From positions 46,867 to 110,866 of the forward strand of contig NZ_SWDB01000029.1 of NCBI RefSeq assembly GCF_005116735.1: 64,000 nucleotides of DNA, read 5' to 3'. Below the pieces are notes generated by a model that was not told the DNA's origin, searched no databases, and worked only from the letters and a program-made list of their open reading frames with translations. The position numbers were made by a program, and so were the translations under genes. Of this stretch, positions 18,571 through 26,017 are shown piece by piece (position 1 is the first letter of the stretch; each line of letters begins with the position of its first letter). Source of the stretch: Thalassotalea mangrovi (lineage in GTDB: Bacteria > Pseudomonadota > Gammaproteobacteria > Enterobacterales > Alteromonadaceae).

Positions 18571-19374
18571 ATGTCTGATTCCCAATTACGCTTTGGCGGC
18601 ATCCAACGCCTGTATGGTAAAACCGCATTTCAACATATCCAGAATGCTCACTTTTGTGTGATCGGCATTGGTGGCGTTGGTTCATGGGCAGCAGAATCAC
18701 TGGCACGCACCGGTGTTGGTACATTAACATTAATCGACCTCGATGATATTTGTGCAACCAACATCAATCGCCAAATTCATGCCCTGAGTGATACGGTTGG
18801 CGAAAGCAAAGTAGAAATCATGGCCGAGCGCATTCGCCAGATTAATCCTGAATGTCAAATTCACGAAGTCGAAGATTTTATTACCTTAGAAAATTTGTCT
18901 TCGCTATTACACCCAGGGTTAGACTATGTCATTGATGCCATTGATTCGGTGCCAGTTAAAAGTGCCCTGATTGCCTATTGCAAACGCCACAAGATTCCGT
19001 TAGTTACCATTGGTGGCGCCGGCGGACAGCTGGACCCAACGCAAATCTGTATCAGCGATTTAAGTAAGACCTATCAGGATCCTTTGCTGGCAAAAGTTAA
19101 GAATCAACTGCGACGTCAATACAACTTTTCACGAAATACCAAACGTAAGTTCGGTATCGATGCGGTATTTTCCACAGAGCAACTTACCTACCCGGATCAG
19201 GACGGTGAAGTGTGCATGGCAAAACCAGATAGTGGCGAGAGCATGCGCCTAGATTGTCGCAGCGGTTTTGGAGCCATTACTCATGTCACCGCAAGTTTCG
19301 CGTTTTTTGCCGTAAGCAAAGCATTGGATAAATATTTAAAATCGAGAGAGAGAAAACTGGCTCAATCGGCGTAA
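18571..19374 (+). CDS. tcdA: tRNA threonylcarbamoyladenosine dehydratase (CsdL/TcdA)
   Basis: The 267-residue E1-like enzyme uses ATP to cyclise t6A37 of tRNA to ct6A. It has the nucleotide motif VIGIGGVGSWAAESLARTGVG, LIDLDDICATNINRQIHAL and DAIDSVPVKSALIAYC, followed by the family-typical C-terminal half (KTYQDPLLAKVKNQLRR). In E. coli it is encoded beside csdA-csdE, whose products act with it; here a CsdA-CsdE fusion lies about 9 kb away (28129-29820). The ATG at 18571 (MSDSQLRF) is the usual start; the frame is open a little further upstream but that part overlaps the promoter. Confidence 0.93.
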   Translation: MSDSQLRFGGIQRLYGKTAFQHIQNAHFCVIGIGGVGSWAAESLARTGVGTLTLIDLDDICATNINRQIHALSDTVGESKVEIMAERIRQINPECQIHEVEDFITLENLSSLLHPGLDYVIDAIDSVPVKSALIAYCKRHKIPLVTIGGAGGQLDPTQICISDLSKTYQDPLLAKVKNQLRRQYNFSRNTKRKFGIDAVFSTEQLTYPDQDGEVCMAKPDSGESMRLDCRSGFGAITHVTASFAFFAVSKALDKYLKSRERKLAQSA

Positions 19375-19430
19375 GAAACATCGCGACTGATGCTAACTGC
19401 AAACTTTTCGGGCAATTGGTATGCACAGGA

Positions 19431-20111
19431 CTAAGTGTCGCTAAGCTTGCTTAACACGATATCAAACCGACCGGATAATATTGCGGTTTGCTGATCCCGG
19501 ATAAAATCTACAATGAGCTGTTTCTGCTCTTGCTCGCTAAGTTCAAGTAATAGCAAATCCTTACGATTCAGCTCTTCTCCTGAGAAATACATTTGCGTAG
19601 TAAGTTCCCGGTAGCCACGTTTAGCAACTTTGAAGTGAATATGTGGTGGCCGCACCCACTTGCCATCGGCAGGATAAGCACCCGGCTTTATGGTCTTAAA
19701 GTAATACTCGCCAGCATCATCGGTGAATAATGTCCCCCACCCCTGGAAATTTTCGTCAATCTGCACCCGCCGGGAGTCCCGCTCATGATGGTATTTGCCA
19801 AGGCTATTCGCTTGCCAAACGTCGATAATGGCTTTGCTAACCGGCTCACCAAACTGATCCGTGACCCGGCCGTTTACTTCAATGACCTGCCCCTTCGCCG
19901 ATTCCTGCCTCCCCTGCACACGGGTAAGATCCATATCTGTATCAAGCTGGTTATTGTTTGGGTAAAACGGACCTTCGGTTTGATCAGGGGTTAACGCCAG
20001 TCGCGCCAGTTTTTCATCAGATAAGGCCCGAGTAAATAGCATGCCGGTAGCTCCAAGCGCACTTAGTTTTAACAGGCGCCGACGCCACCAGGATTTAGAT
20101 TTCAGAGTCAT
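19431..20111 (-). CDS. Secreted intradiol ring-cleavage dioxygenase-like protein
   Basis: The 226-residue protein starts with a twin-arginine-like signal (KSWWRRRLLKLSALGATGMLF) and then LTPDQTEGPFYPNN, the opening of the protocatechuate/catechol dioxygenase beta-fold. Probable Fe(III) ligands are the tyrosine in GKYHHERDSR, a tyrosine in KPGAYPADG and the two histidines in WVRPPHIHFKV. The family cleaves catecholic rings between the hydroxyls; exported stand-alone members are common and their substrates are mostly unknown. No aromatic degradation genes accompany it. ATG 20111 is chosen; a start at 20126 is possible. Confidence 0.8.
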   Translation of the reverse strand: MTLKSKSWWRRRLLKLSALGATGMLFTRALSDEKLARLALTPDQTEGPFYPNNNQLDTDMDLTRVQGRQESAKGQVIEVNGRVTDQFGEPVSKAIIDVWQANSLGKYHHERDSRRVQIDENFQGWGTLFTDDAGEYYFKTIKPGAYPADGKWVRPPHIHFKVAKRGYRELTTQMYFSGEELNRKDLLLLELSEQEQKQLIVDFIRDQQTAILSGRFDIVLSKLSDT

Positions 20112-20160
20112 AACGGCTAACTCCAACTACTACAGGCATCTATAGGTTTAGGACAAGAGC

Positions 20161-20384
20161 AGGGAAAAGTCACGAGCCATGTGACTAAACTCCCTGAGTA
20201 CGTGACGTAGAACGTCACTTCGAGTACACAATCAAAGATTGTTTCGAGTACGGGACAAAAACGTCCCTCCGAGTGAGGTAAGCTTCGCTGGTGGAAGTGG
20301 AAGGTGGAAGAAAAAGCAAAAAACCTTGAGTCATTCCCTGCCACGACAGGGAATCTTAGCCGGGCCTGAACGGCAGATTTGTGC
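20161..20384. repeat. Hairpin-array element, copy 1
   Basis: A nested leading hairpin (20161-20195) is followed by three small hairpins with different, perfectly paired stems: GTGACG/CGTCAC (20202-20218), ACAATC/GATTGT (20228-20242) and GGGAC/GTCCC (20252-20267). They are separated by the constant linker TTCGAGTAC (20219-20227, 20243-20251) and end in TCCGAG. A conserved tail follows with the hairpin ATTCCCTG/CAGGGAAT (20333-20354). The next 200 bp repeat the same plan. Confidence 0.8.
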
Positions 20385-20580
20385 CAAAGGCGGGAGTTGA
20401 AACTCCCTGAGTACGTATCGTAAACGATACTTCGAGCACGTGACGAAAAGCGTCACTCCGAGCACGCTGATGTCATCAGCTCCGAGCACACGCTGTTCCG
20501 AGCAAAAAGCAAAAGCCCTTGTGTCATTCCCTGATACTACAGGGAATCTTGGCCAACCTTGAATGACCGAATTGTGCCAT
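20385..20580. repeat. Hairpin-array element, copy 2
   Basis: The leading hairpin GGGAGTT/AACTCCC (20392-20407) is followed by units with stems GTATCG/CGATAC (20415-20430), GTGACG/CGTCAC (20440-20456) and GCTGAT/ATCAGC (20466-20480), joined by TTCGAGCAC or TCCGAGCAC, and then a degenerate half unit ending TTCCGAGC (to about 20502). The tail hairpin ATTCCCTG/CAGGGAAT (20526-20547) and the words CTTGGCC and TTGTGCCA match copy 1. Confidence 0.8.
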
Positions 20581-20623
20581 TTACAGCCTGTTAGCAATTG
20601 CTAATATACGGTGATTTCGAAGC

Positions 20624-20706
20624 GTTAACGCCCCACTAAGGGGTAAATAAGCGAGGTACGAGCAAAAGCCAACTTTTGTTTATCCCGTTTGAGTGGCTTG
20701 TTATGT
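20624..20706 (-). other. Integron attC (VCR-like) recombination site
   Basis: On the minus strand the site runs from TAACAAGCCACTCAAACGGG to CCCCTTAGTGGGGCGTTA, which copies the ends of Vibrio cholerae repeats. The outer arms (TAAC..GCC.CACT and AGTGGC..GTTA) and the inner arms (GGGATAAAC and the TAAATACCCC-like partner) pair with the unpaired bases typical of attC, around a short apical loop. It lies 11 bases after the stop codon of a small minus-strand gene, as in an integron gene cassette. No integrase gene is in the window. Confidence 0.65.
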
Positions 20707-20717
20707 GTACTTTCGTT

Positions 20718-20897
20718 TTAGCTGAGTAGATAACCTAGTAAAATTAAAGCCATTAATGAGTATATAATTACTAGCTTAGCCGTATTAAACCTAAATAAGA
20801 ATTCATAGCCACAGACTGGACATAAATTCTTCGTGTATTGAGGAGAAACGTACTCTTGCTTAGGAGTTACATCACTCTGACATTTTGGGCATTTCAA
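20718..20897 (-). CDS. Small zinc-ribbon membrane protein (cassette-borne)
   Basis: This 59-codon frame starts at a TTG (20897) and reads LKCPKCQSD ... NLCPVCGYEF, two CxxC knuckles 20 residues apart that would form a zinc ribbon, followed by a single transmembrane helix (KLVIIYSLMALILLGYLLS) to the end. The stop precedes the attC site by 11 bases, so gene plus attC has the layout of an integron cassette. The start codon is uncertain, with no convincing ribosome binding site. The function is unknown. Confidence 0.5.
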   Translation of the reverse strand: MKCPKCQSDVTPKQEYVSPQYTKNLCPVCGYEFLFRFNTAKLVIIYSLMALILLGYLLS

Positions 20898-20992
20898 TAG
20901 ATAATCACTTTTTAAATAAAGTCACCAAAAGATAAGTTTATCGCTAGGCTTCTGGTACACCAACACCCTAGAAGGAGCAATTACATGTTTTG

Positions 20993-21091
20993 TTAGCTGC
21001 CTAGCCAGATAAAGAGACCTGAAAAAATAAATGCCGCAATAAGCATTCTTAGCAGAAACATTAGGTTATAACCGAAATCGCCACCGCGCAC
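20993..21091 (-). CDS. Very small membrane ORF
   Basis: A 32-codon frame with a GTG start reads VRGGDFGYNL and then a single hydrophobic helix ending FIWLGS. It begins 21 bases after the stop of the small membrane gene at 21113-21301 on the same strand. No ribosome binding site is clear. It may be a real small membrane protein, a fragment of a longer gene, or chance. Confidence 0.25.
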   Translation of the reverse strand: MRGGDFGYNLMFLLRMLIAAFIFSGLFIWLGS

Positions 21092-21112
21092 TGGCTTGGA
21101 ACTTTCGTAATA

Positions 21113-21301
21113 TTAATTACGTTTCAGTTTTCGCACCAAGAACAAAACGTAAAAAAATAAAAGGGCTAAAACTAAGGTAATAATAAAACCTAACTCAAGC
21201 GAAACAAATTCTTCTTCCATAAAATGAAAATTTAACCACATAACGCCCAGACATCCTGCAGCCAGGCAACGAAATATTATTAGTTTGTTTTTGATATTCA
21301 T
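21113..21301 (-). CDS. Hypothetical two-helix membrane protein
   Basis: The 62-residue product has a positively charged start (MNIKNKLIIFR), a hydrophobic segment CLAAGCLGVMWLNF, an acidic loop EEEFVSLELG and a second helix FIITLVLALLFFYVLFLV followed by RKLKRN. This charge pattern fits a small inner-membrane protein with two helices. No family was recognised. It lies in the low-GC segment with the attC site. Confidence 0.45.
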   Translation of the reverse strand: MNIKNKLIIFRCLAAGCLGVMWLNFHFMEEEFVSLELGFIITLVLALLFFYVLFLVRKLKRN

Positions 21302-21416
21302 AATACCGTGTGAAGTTAAACGAATGACTGTAGATCGCTCAAAGCGGAAGTATTATACCGCTTCATCATATTTTCTCTAACATGTTCTTACTAAGACGCT
21401 TTAAAATAATCGGAGG

Positions 21417-21457
21417 TAACACGCCTTAGATTGAATATCCTATATCCTAAGTTGTTA
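21417..21457. repeat. Short attC-like palindrome at the end of a lipoprotein gene
   Basis: The arms TAACA..CTTAG and CTAAG.TGTTA enclose about 17 bases and overlap the stop codon of the lipoprotein gene at 21455. It looks like a shortened or degenerate attC, but at 41 bp it is smaller than known functional sites. Confidence 0.3.
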
Positions 21458-21877
21458 TATTTTTTGAATTTTTAATGATGCTTTGTCAGGCTTATCCATA
21501 CCCAAAAAACTCTTGGTGTATTCTGTAATACACTTAAATTCATATTTAGCACCAGCTTCAATTACTTGAATGGTTCTAGGGTGTGCGTAACTGTTACCCA
21601 GCATACAAATTGCAACTATCTTGTAAGTTCCTGCTTCAAGATTGACTGTTTCCCAGCGATCTTGCTCAAACGGGGATGTATAGCCAATAAGTTGTTTCCC
21701 ATCCATATCGTATACGCCAACTATCATTGCCTGGACTTCGTCCTCTAAAAATCCAACCGATTTTGTGGTTAACATGGCTAACTTGTTTTTCGGTAACGCT
21801 GACGGGTTATAGGTAGCCGGTGATGATTGACAACCCGACAAAAATAAAATGAACGTAATGATTCCTAAATACTTCAC
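21455..21877 (-). CDS. Hypothetical lipoprotein
   Basis: The 140-residue product starts at a GTG (21877) preceded by TAGGAGCAGG. It has a short signal peptide with lipobox LSGC (Cys16). The mature region reads as a beta-rich domain: MIVGVYDMDGKQLIGYTSPFE, then WETVNLEAGTYKIVAICMLGN and TIQVIEAGAKYEFKCITEY. The phrase 'LEAGTYKI' is common in carboxypeptidase-regulatory or transthyretin-like lipoproteins. A specific family could not be named. It lies in the accessory segment with the attC site and the IS3 scar. Confidence 0.7.
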   Translation of the reverse strand: MKYLGIITFILFLSGCQSSPATYNPSALPKNKLAMLTTKSVGFLEDEVQAMIVGVYDMDGKQLIGYTSPFEQDRWETVNLEAGTYKIVAICMLGNSYAHPRTIQVIEAGAKYEFKCITEYTKSFLGMDKPDKASLKIQKI

Positions 21878-22068
21878 ATCCTGCTCCTAGAAAATGTAAC
21901 GCTCTAATATGGAGCGCATAAATGCTTGGCAAAAATTCGTGACAATGGAGCGCAAGCCAAGCTTTTTTTTTGCGTCCTTGCGACTGAATCTACCACTTTA
22001 TCTCATACCTAACTAAGTTAAAACTCAACAAGTAAAAGATAGAGTTTCAATGAGCGCTGTTCGCTCAC

Positions 22069-22154
22069 TGATCTTGCCCCATAAAAATGGACAGTTAATT
22101 TACGTTATCATGTTGAGCTTCAAAGTCCGAAGAACTTTTAAATCCCAGATAATG
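22069..22154 (-). pseudogene. Remnant of an IS3-family transposase and IS end
   Basis: The minus strand encodes the last 19 residues typical of an IS3-family OrfB (HYLGFKSSSDFEAQHDNVN, stop at 22095-22097), preceded by a TAG stop. The adjacent bases TGATCTTGCCCCATAAAAAT (from 22069) look like the terminal inverted repeat. Only about 90 bases of the insertion sequence remain, so this is a scar. Confidence 0.6.
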
Positions 22155-22161
22155 CTAAAAC

Positions 22162-22614
22162 CTATGGTTGCCTACTGGCAGGCCTGATTTTGCTCATGAC
22201 CGCAAAGACATAACCTCCTGATGCTCCCGCCAGCAGTTGCATGTAAAAGCCCCAGCCTCTGGCGCCTGCGATGATATGGATATTCATCATAGATTCTATT
22301 GCGATAAGAGCTGTGACGAAGGCGACAATTCCTGCAACAACAAACAATACTACCCCGTAGTTTTCGAGTTTTTTCACTAACCAACCGGCGATCAAAAAAG
22401 CGATTAACAATGCAATAGCGATTATCAACCCGTAGGTCGGTAATAACCCTATCCAATCGTCCACCGTTAAACTAAGGCGGTCGCTTAATTTTACTGCAAC
22501 GCCAACACTAACTAATTGATTGACAACATATTGGCTATGGAACAAGCTAGCTAATGAAAATGTCAGCAACCAAGAAGCTAGAAATGAAGGCAAGAAACGC
22601 GTCAAAAATTGCAT
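22162..22614 (-). CDS. Hypothetical four-helix membrane protein
   Basis: The 150-residue product has about four hydrophobic segments: residues 8-27 (LPSFLASWLLTFSLASLF), 55-77 (LLPTYGLIIAIALLIAFLIAG), 86-107 (YGVVLFVVAGIVAFVTALIAI) and 122-143 (GFYMQLLAGASGGYVFAVM). It resembles small uncharacterised inner-membrane proteins often found beside PQQ-like sugar dehydrogenases. Its 5' end overlaps the divergent dehydrogenase frame by about 60 bases, which suggests the dehydrogenase starts later. Confidence 0.65.
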   Translation of the reverse strand: MQFLTRFLPSFLASWLLTFSLASLFHSQYVVNQLVSVGVAVKLSDRLSLTVDDWIGLLPTYGLIIAIALLIAFLIAGWLVKKLENYGVVLFVVAGIVAFVTALIAIESMMNIHIIAGARGWGFYMQLLAGASGGYVFAVMSKIRPASRQP

Positions 22615-23780
22615 GGTTATCTCAAATCAGAACAAAGCTTTTTTCTTACCCTAACAAAGGCTTGACTCGTAAACAATTTATCTCTTGTTTTGCTTTGTCA
22701 ATCTTTGCCTCATTTTCAATAAGTGCCAACTCTGGGTTACCTGAAGAAGAATACACCGTAGCAACACTGGCCGCTGAATTGCACTCCCCCTGGAGTATGG
22801 TAGAACTGCCCGATGGGACATGGTTAATTACCGAGCGTGATGGTCACGTGGTAATAAAAAAAGACTCAGGCCAACACAGAGTTAACTTAAAGCTCGACGG
22901 ATTGTACCTTGCTGGCCAGGGTGGTCTGCTCGATATCGTGTTATCACCCGACTATAGCGTATCAAAAGAAATTTATTTTACTTATGCGCAGGGTGAACTG
23001 AAAGAGAACCGTTTAGTCATCGCCAAAGCCACATTTAATGGTTCAGGTTTTTCACAACCAGAAACTGTATATCGGCTGACCACGGATAAAGCAACACCTC
23101 AACATTATGCGGGACGAGCCCTTGTGCTGCCGGATAATACCCTACTTTTCTCCAGTGGAGATGGTTTTGATTACAGAGAACAGGCGCAAGTAACCAGCAG
23201 TCAACTGGGAAAAATTTTGCGTATCAACTTAGATGGCAGCATTCCAAAAGATAACCCATTTATTGACCATACGAATCCAGCCGCACACGCGGTTTTCTCC
23301 GTAGGTCATCGCAACACTCAAGGCTTGGTGTATGACTACGATAGCCAGCAAATTGTTAGCCATGAACACGGTCCGGCCGGTGGTGACGAATTAAACTATA
23401 TTAGCGCTGGCAGCAATTATGGCTGGCCTGTAATCACCCATGGTCGGGATTATTCAGGCGCACGCATTTCTCCGTTTACCGAATATACCGGGATGAAACA
23501 GCCGATAGTTAACTGGACGCCATCGATCGCCCCTTCCGGCATGGCCTATTATGGTGCTGATCGCCATAACTTTTCTTCACTGCAACGACATGTGTTAATT
23601 ACCACGTTAGTCAACAGAAAGCTTTATGCCATTAATTTAACCAATGGCAAATTTACCCAGACACACGTATTCCCAGAAGTATCGGGAAGGCTGCGGGATG
23701 TTTTGGTAACTCAACAGGGAAACATAGCTATATTAACGGATGGAGACGACGCAAAATTGCTGTTAATCAGCGCCAATTAA
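22554..23780 (+). CDS. PQQ-dependent sugar dehydrogenase (Asd/YliI family), periplasmic
   Basis: The frame encodes up to 408 residues with a soluble glucose/sorbosone dehydrogenase six-bladed propeller: LHSPWSMVELPDGTWLITERDG, GQGGLLDIVLSPDY, GRALVLPDNTLLFSSGDGFD, GHRNTQGLVYD and HEHGPAGGDELNYISAGSNYGWPV, the last holding the PQQ and calcium site residues. YliI-type enzymes oxidise aldose sugars. The first 45 residues are poor, and a signal peptide starts only at TRKQFISCFALSIFAS, so a TTG at 22662 may be the real start. The ATG at 22554 lies inside the divergent gene. Confidence 0.85.
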   Translation: MKMSATKKLEMKARNASKIAWLSQIRTKLFSYPNKGLTRKQFISCFALSIFASFSISANSGLPEEEYTVATLAAELHSPWSMVELPDGTWLITERDGHVVIKKDSGQHRVNLKLDGLYLAGQGGLLDIVLSPDYSVSKEIYFTYAQGELKENRLVIAKATFNGSGFSQPETVYRLTTDKATPQHYAGRALVLPDNTLLFSSGDGFDYREQAQVTSSQLGKILRINLDGSIPKDNPFIDHTNPAAHAVFSVGHRNTQGLVYDYDSQQIVSHEHGPAGGDELNYISAGSNYGWPVITHGRDYSGARISPFTEYTGMKQPIVNWTPSIAPSGMAYYGADRHNFSSLQRHVLITTLVNRKLYAINLTNGKFTQTHVFPEVSGRLRDVLVTQQGNIAILTDGDDAKLLLISAN

Positions 23781-23837
23781 GCATCGTGCAGAACCAGGTA
23801 AAATTCGCTTAAAGGTACCCCATTCTTTCAAAAGCAC

Positions 23838-24800
23838 CTATTGGTCGTTACTTTGCGAAAACCATTGATTTTCTAGCGTCTCGCCATTGATGAACTGATC
23901 GTAGTGCCAGTGATTTTCTGAAAAAAGTTTAAGTAATGAGTGTTCAAATTGATAAGGCTGATCGCCTGCATGGTACTGTATTTTAAATTCGTGACGTTGT
24001 GTGGCGACAATAGTCCTGACCGCCGGCAGCGCTTTAATTTTATCGACTAAGCCCGGTAATTGATCGGAACATCTGAGCGTGAGCGTGAGCACATCAATAC
24101 CATTAGCGATACTTCTCGCTGAATTAGGAGATTCCGGTTTATTAATGCTGTTAAAGTGTTCCGATAAACTGAGCTTGCCATCTCTTAAAAATGCCACCCG
24201 AGGGCAGATACGCTGCAACTGCTCCAGTTGATGAGAACTGATCACTAACGTGGCGAGATCTTTAATGTCCAACAGGATATTTGAAATTTGCCGCGCATAA
24301 TCCGGGTCTAACCCGGCGGTGGGTTCATCCAGTAAAATCACCTGCGGCGAACCTAGCAGACTTTGTGCAATAGCCAGCCGCTTTTTCATCCCATGGGACA
24401 AAATTTGACTCTTCTGACGGGCATAACCGCTCAACCCAGTTAACTCAAGCACCCTGTCCACATCGTGTTGCGCTTGTTTCGCAGACATGTTATGTAATTG
24501 TGCATATAACTTCAGCTGGCTGGATATCGAGAAATCCGGATCAAATTCTGCGTCCTGAATCAGCGCTGACAATTTTGCAAGATGCTGATAACCAGATACG
24601 ACTTCACCAAAAATCTTAACCTGACCAGAATCAGCCTTTAAAAACCCACACAAAATTGAAAATAACGTGGTTTTGCCAGCGCCATTGGCACCAACCAGAG
24701 CTACCGGTTCACCGGCTACGATTTCAACACTGACATTATCAAGTACCTGGTGTTTACCAAACGACTTGCTTACGTTTTGTAAACTGATTATCGATTCCAT
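23838..24800 (-). CDS. ABC-2 type transporter ATP-binding protein
   Basis: The 320-residue ATPase has Walker A GANGAGKTT (38-46), a Q loop LIQDAEFDPDF, the signature LSHGMKKRLAIA, Walker B VILLDEPTAGLDPD and switch histidine SSHQLEQLQ. The signature deviates from LSGGQ (LSHGM), as in several NatA-like exporters. About 110 C-terminal residues form the extra domain typical of drug or lipid exporters. The partner permease is upstream on the same strand, but a 273-bp MITE-like element now separates the two genes. Confidence 0.87.
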   Translation of the reverse strand: MESIISLQNVSKSFGKHQVLDNVSVEIVAGEPVALVGANGAGKTTLFSILCGFLKADSGQVKIFGEVVSGYQHLAKLSALIQDAEFDPDFSISSQLKLYAQLHNMSAKQAQHDVDRVLELTGLSGYARQKSQILSHGMKKRLAIAQSLLGSPQVILLDEPTAGLDPDYARQISNILLDIKDLATLVISSHQLEQLQRICPRVAFLRDGKLSLSEHFNSINKPESPNSARSIANGIDVLTLTLRCSDQLPGLVDKIKALPAVRTIVATQRHEFKIQYHAGDQPYQFEHSLLKLFSENHWHYDQFINGETLENQWFSQSNDQ

Positions 24801-24812
24801 GACATATCCTTA

Positions 24813-25085
24813 TACCAATCACATTAAATTATTGCTCACTCAGTGAGAATTTAAAGGCGTTTAGACAAGGCTTTGATTAAAGAGAATGGTCGTTCCATTG
24901 TCACAATCAGCCAAAATCAGTAACGCCGGATAAAAGCCTTTAAATCTCACCCGTAGGGAGTTTACCAGAGGCCCAATTACGGCCCTATATTTCATTAATA
25001 TAGAATGACTATATCAATGAAATCTATGTAGTAACTGAACCTCTGCCCTAACTCTGAGTTGTGCACAAACTTAGTGTGATTGGTA
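24813..25085. mobile_element. 273-bp MITE-like element between ABC exporter genes
   Basis: The terminal inverted repeats TACCAATCACATTAA and TTAGTGTGATTGGTA differ at one position, and the element is flanked by TTA at 24810-24812 and 25086-25088. There is no transposase gene inside. The right end, read on the minus strand, matches the 60-bp element at 17292. The flanking TTA on the right is the TAA stop codon of the ABC permease. An unrelated internal sequence of about 180 bp explains the size difference from the 60-bp form. Confidence 0.75.
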
Positions 25086-25907
25086 TTAACCAAGTGAGCG
25101 CAGTTTAAAAATCAGTGATGATAAAAACAGATAGGAGACGGTTTGAAGCAACGGTCGGGTTAATTGATCTAACGATGGTCCTGTGTCTCCCATCGTTGAA
25201 AATACACCCAACCCGGGCAATGCTAACGTTGTCTGCAGGTTAATCTGTAACTTTGAGGCCGCCAGGTAATCTAACGTAGGTAACAATAAATACAATAAGA
25301 TAGTCACTAAAATGACTTTCTTGCCTGAAGGCAGCAACACATTGAGAAAATTGGCCAGGGCAATAAAAGGGACCATCCAGATGGTAAGAAAAATAAAGGT
25401 ATCACTCCCCTGCCTGATACCTGATGATAAGGACGACGGTTCTCGCACCCAGGCATAGACCAACGTAATGATCACCAGCGACAGCATTAATAGCGTGAAA
25501 AAACTCGCGTACCCTAAAAACCGCCCTATCAGAAACTCAGAGCGTCGACACCTTAGCAAATAGAATTTTACCGTACCTCGCTGACGATCGCTGGCGAACT
25601 GGTCACAACAAAGTGAGATACATGTTAGCGGTAGCAGTAGCATAGCTGCAAACCAGAATACCGATAACTCAGCGACCGGCCACTGCAATAGTTGCCGAAA
25701 TCCGATATCACCTAACATACTGCGAATAATCCCAGCATCACCGGAAACTGAAATAAGTTCGACAGCAGTGCGGACCGGATAATGAAATATCAGCACCCAT
25801 ACGCCAAAAAATGTCAGTAACGTCAATCGTCCCGAACCAGTCACAAATACACGCTGCCACTCATGCAGACATATTTGCAGAACCTTTTTAAAATCATATG
25901 CTTTCAT
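25086..25907 (-). CDS. ABC-2 type transporter permease
   Basis: The 273-residue integral membrane protein has about six transmembrane segments, beginning with RLTLLTFFGVWVLIFH and ending with LLQTVSYLFLSSLIF. The ABC-2 pattern FASDRQRGTVKFYLLRCRRSEFLIGRFLGY in the first cytoplasmic loop is the coupling helix region. The frame is open 31 codons further upstream, but that part overlaps the divergent lipoprotein gene and the ATG at 25907 (MKAYDFKKVLQ) is a better start. The stop codon is the target-site TAA of the adjacent MITE-like element. Substrate unknown. Confidence 0.83.
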   Translation of the reverse strand: MKAYDFKKVLQICLHEWQRVFVTGSGRLTLLTFFGVWVLIFHYPVRTAVELISVSGDAGIIRSMLGDIGFRQLLQWPVAELSVFWFAAMLLLPLTCISLCCDQFASDRQRGTVKFYLLRCRRSEFLIGRFLGYASFFTLLMLSLVIITLVYAWVREPSSLSSGIRQGSDTFIFLTIWMVPFIALANFLNVLLPSGKKVILVTILLYLLLPTLDYLAASKLQINLQTTLALPGLGVFSTMGDTGPSLDQLTRPLLQTVSYLFLSSLIFKLRSLG

Positions 25908-26017
25908 ATTTTGAGAATAGATGAATAAAATGCCGGTGTTAAGTGGACAATTGTAAGTGGCTGTTACGGCGAACAATGTTAGAATTAAAGCAGTTTTCAA
26001 TTGAGCAGGTCACTATC

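Noticed and set aside
20161-20580. CRISPR array
   Set aside because: The constant parts are only nine bases and the variable parts are self-complementary hairpins of 13-17 bases, unlike 20-40 base repeats with unique spacers; there are no cas genes.
20117-20597. 75- and 88-codon frames on the minus strand through the hairpin arrays
   Set aside because: The translations repeat short words caused by the linker (such as residues encoded by TTCGAGTAC) and have no gene-like start.
20941-21000. A second attC site after the 32-codon frame (TAACAAAACATG...)
   Set aside because: Only a weak CTTCT/AGAAG hairpin is present and the terminal arms do not pair with each other.
21894-21970. Another attC or a terminator (GCTTGGC ... 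GCCAAGC followed by T run)
   Set aside because: The loop exceeds 20 bases and the direct repeats ATGGAGCGCA do not fit attC arms; it was left unassigned.
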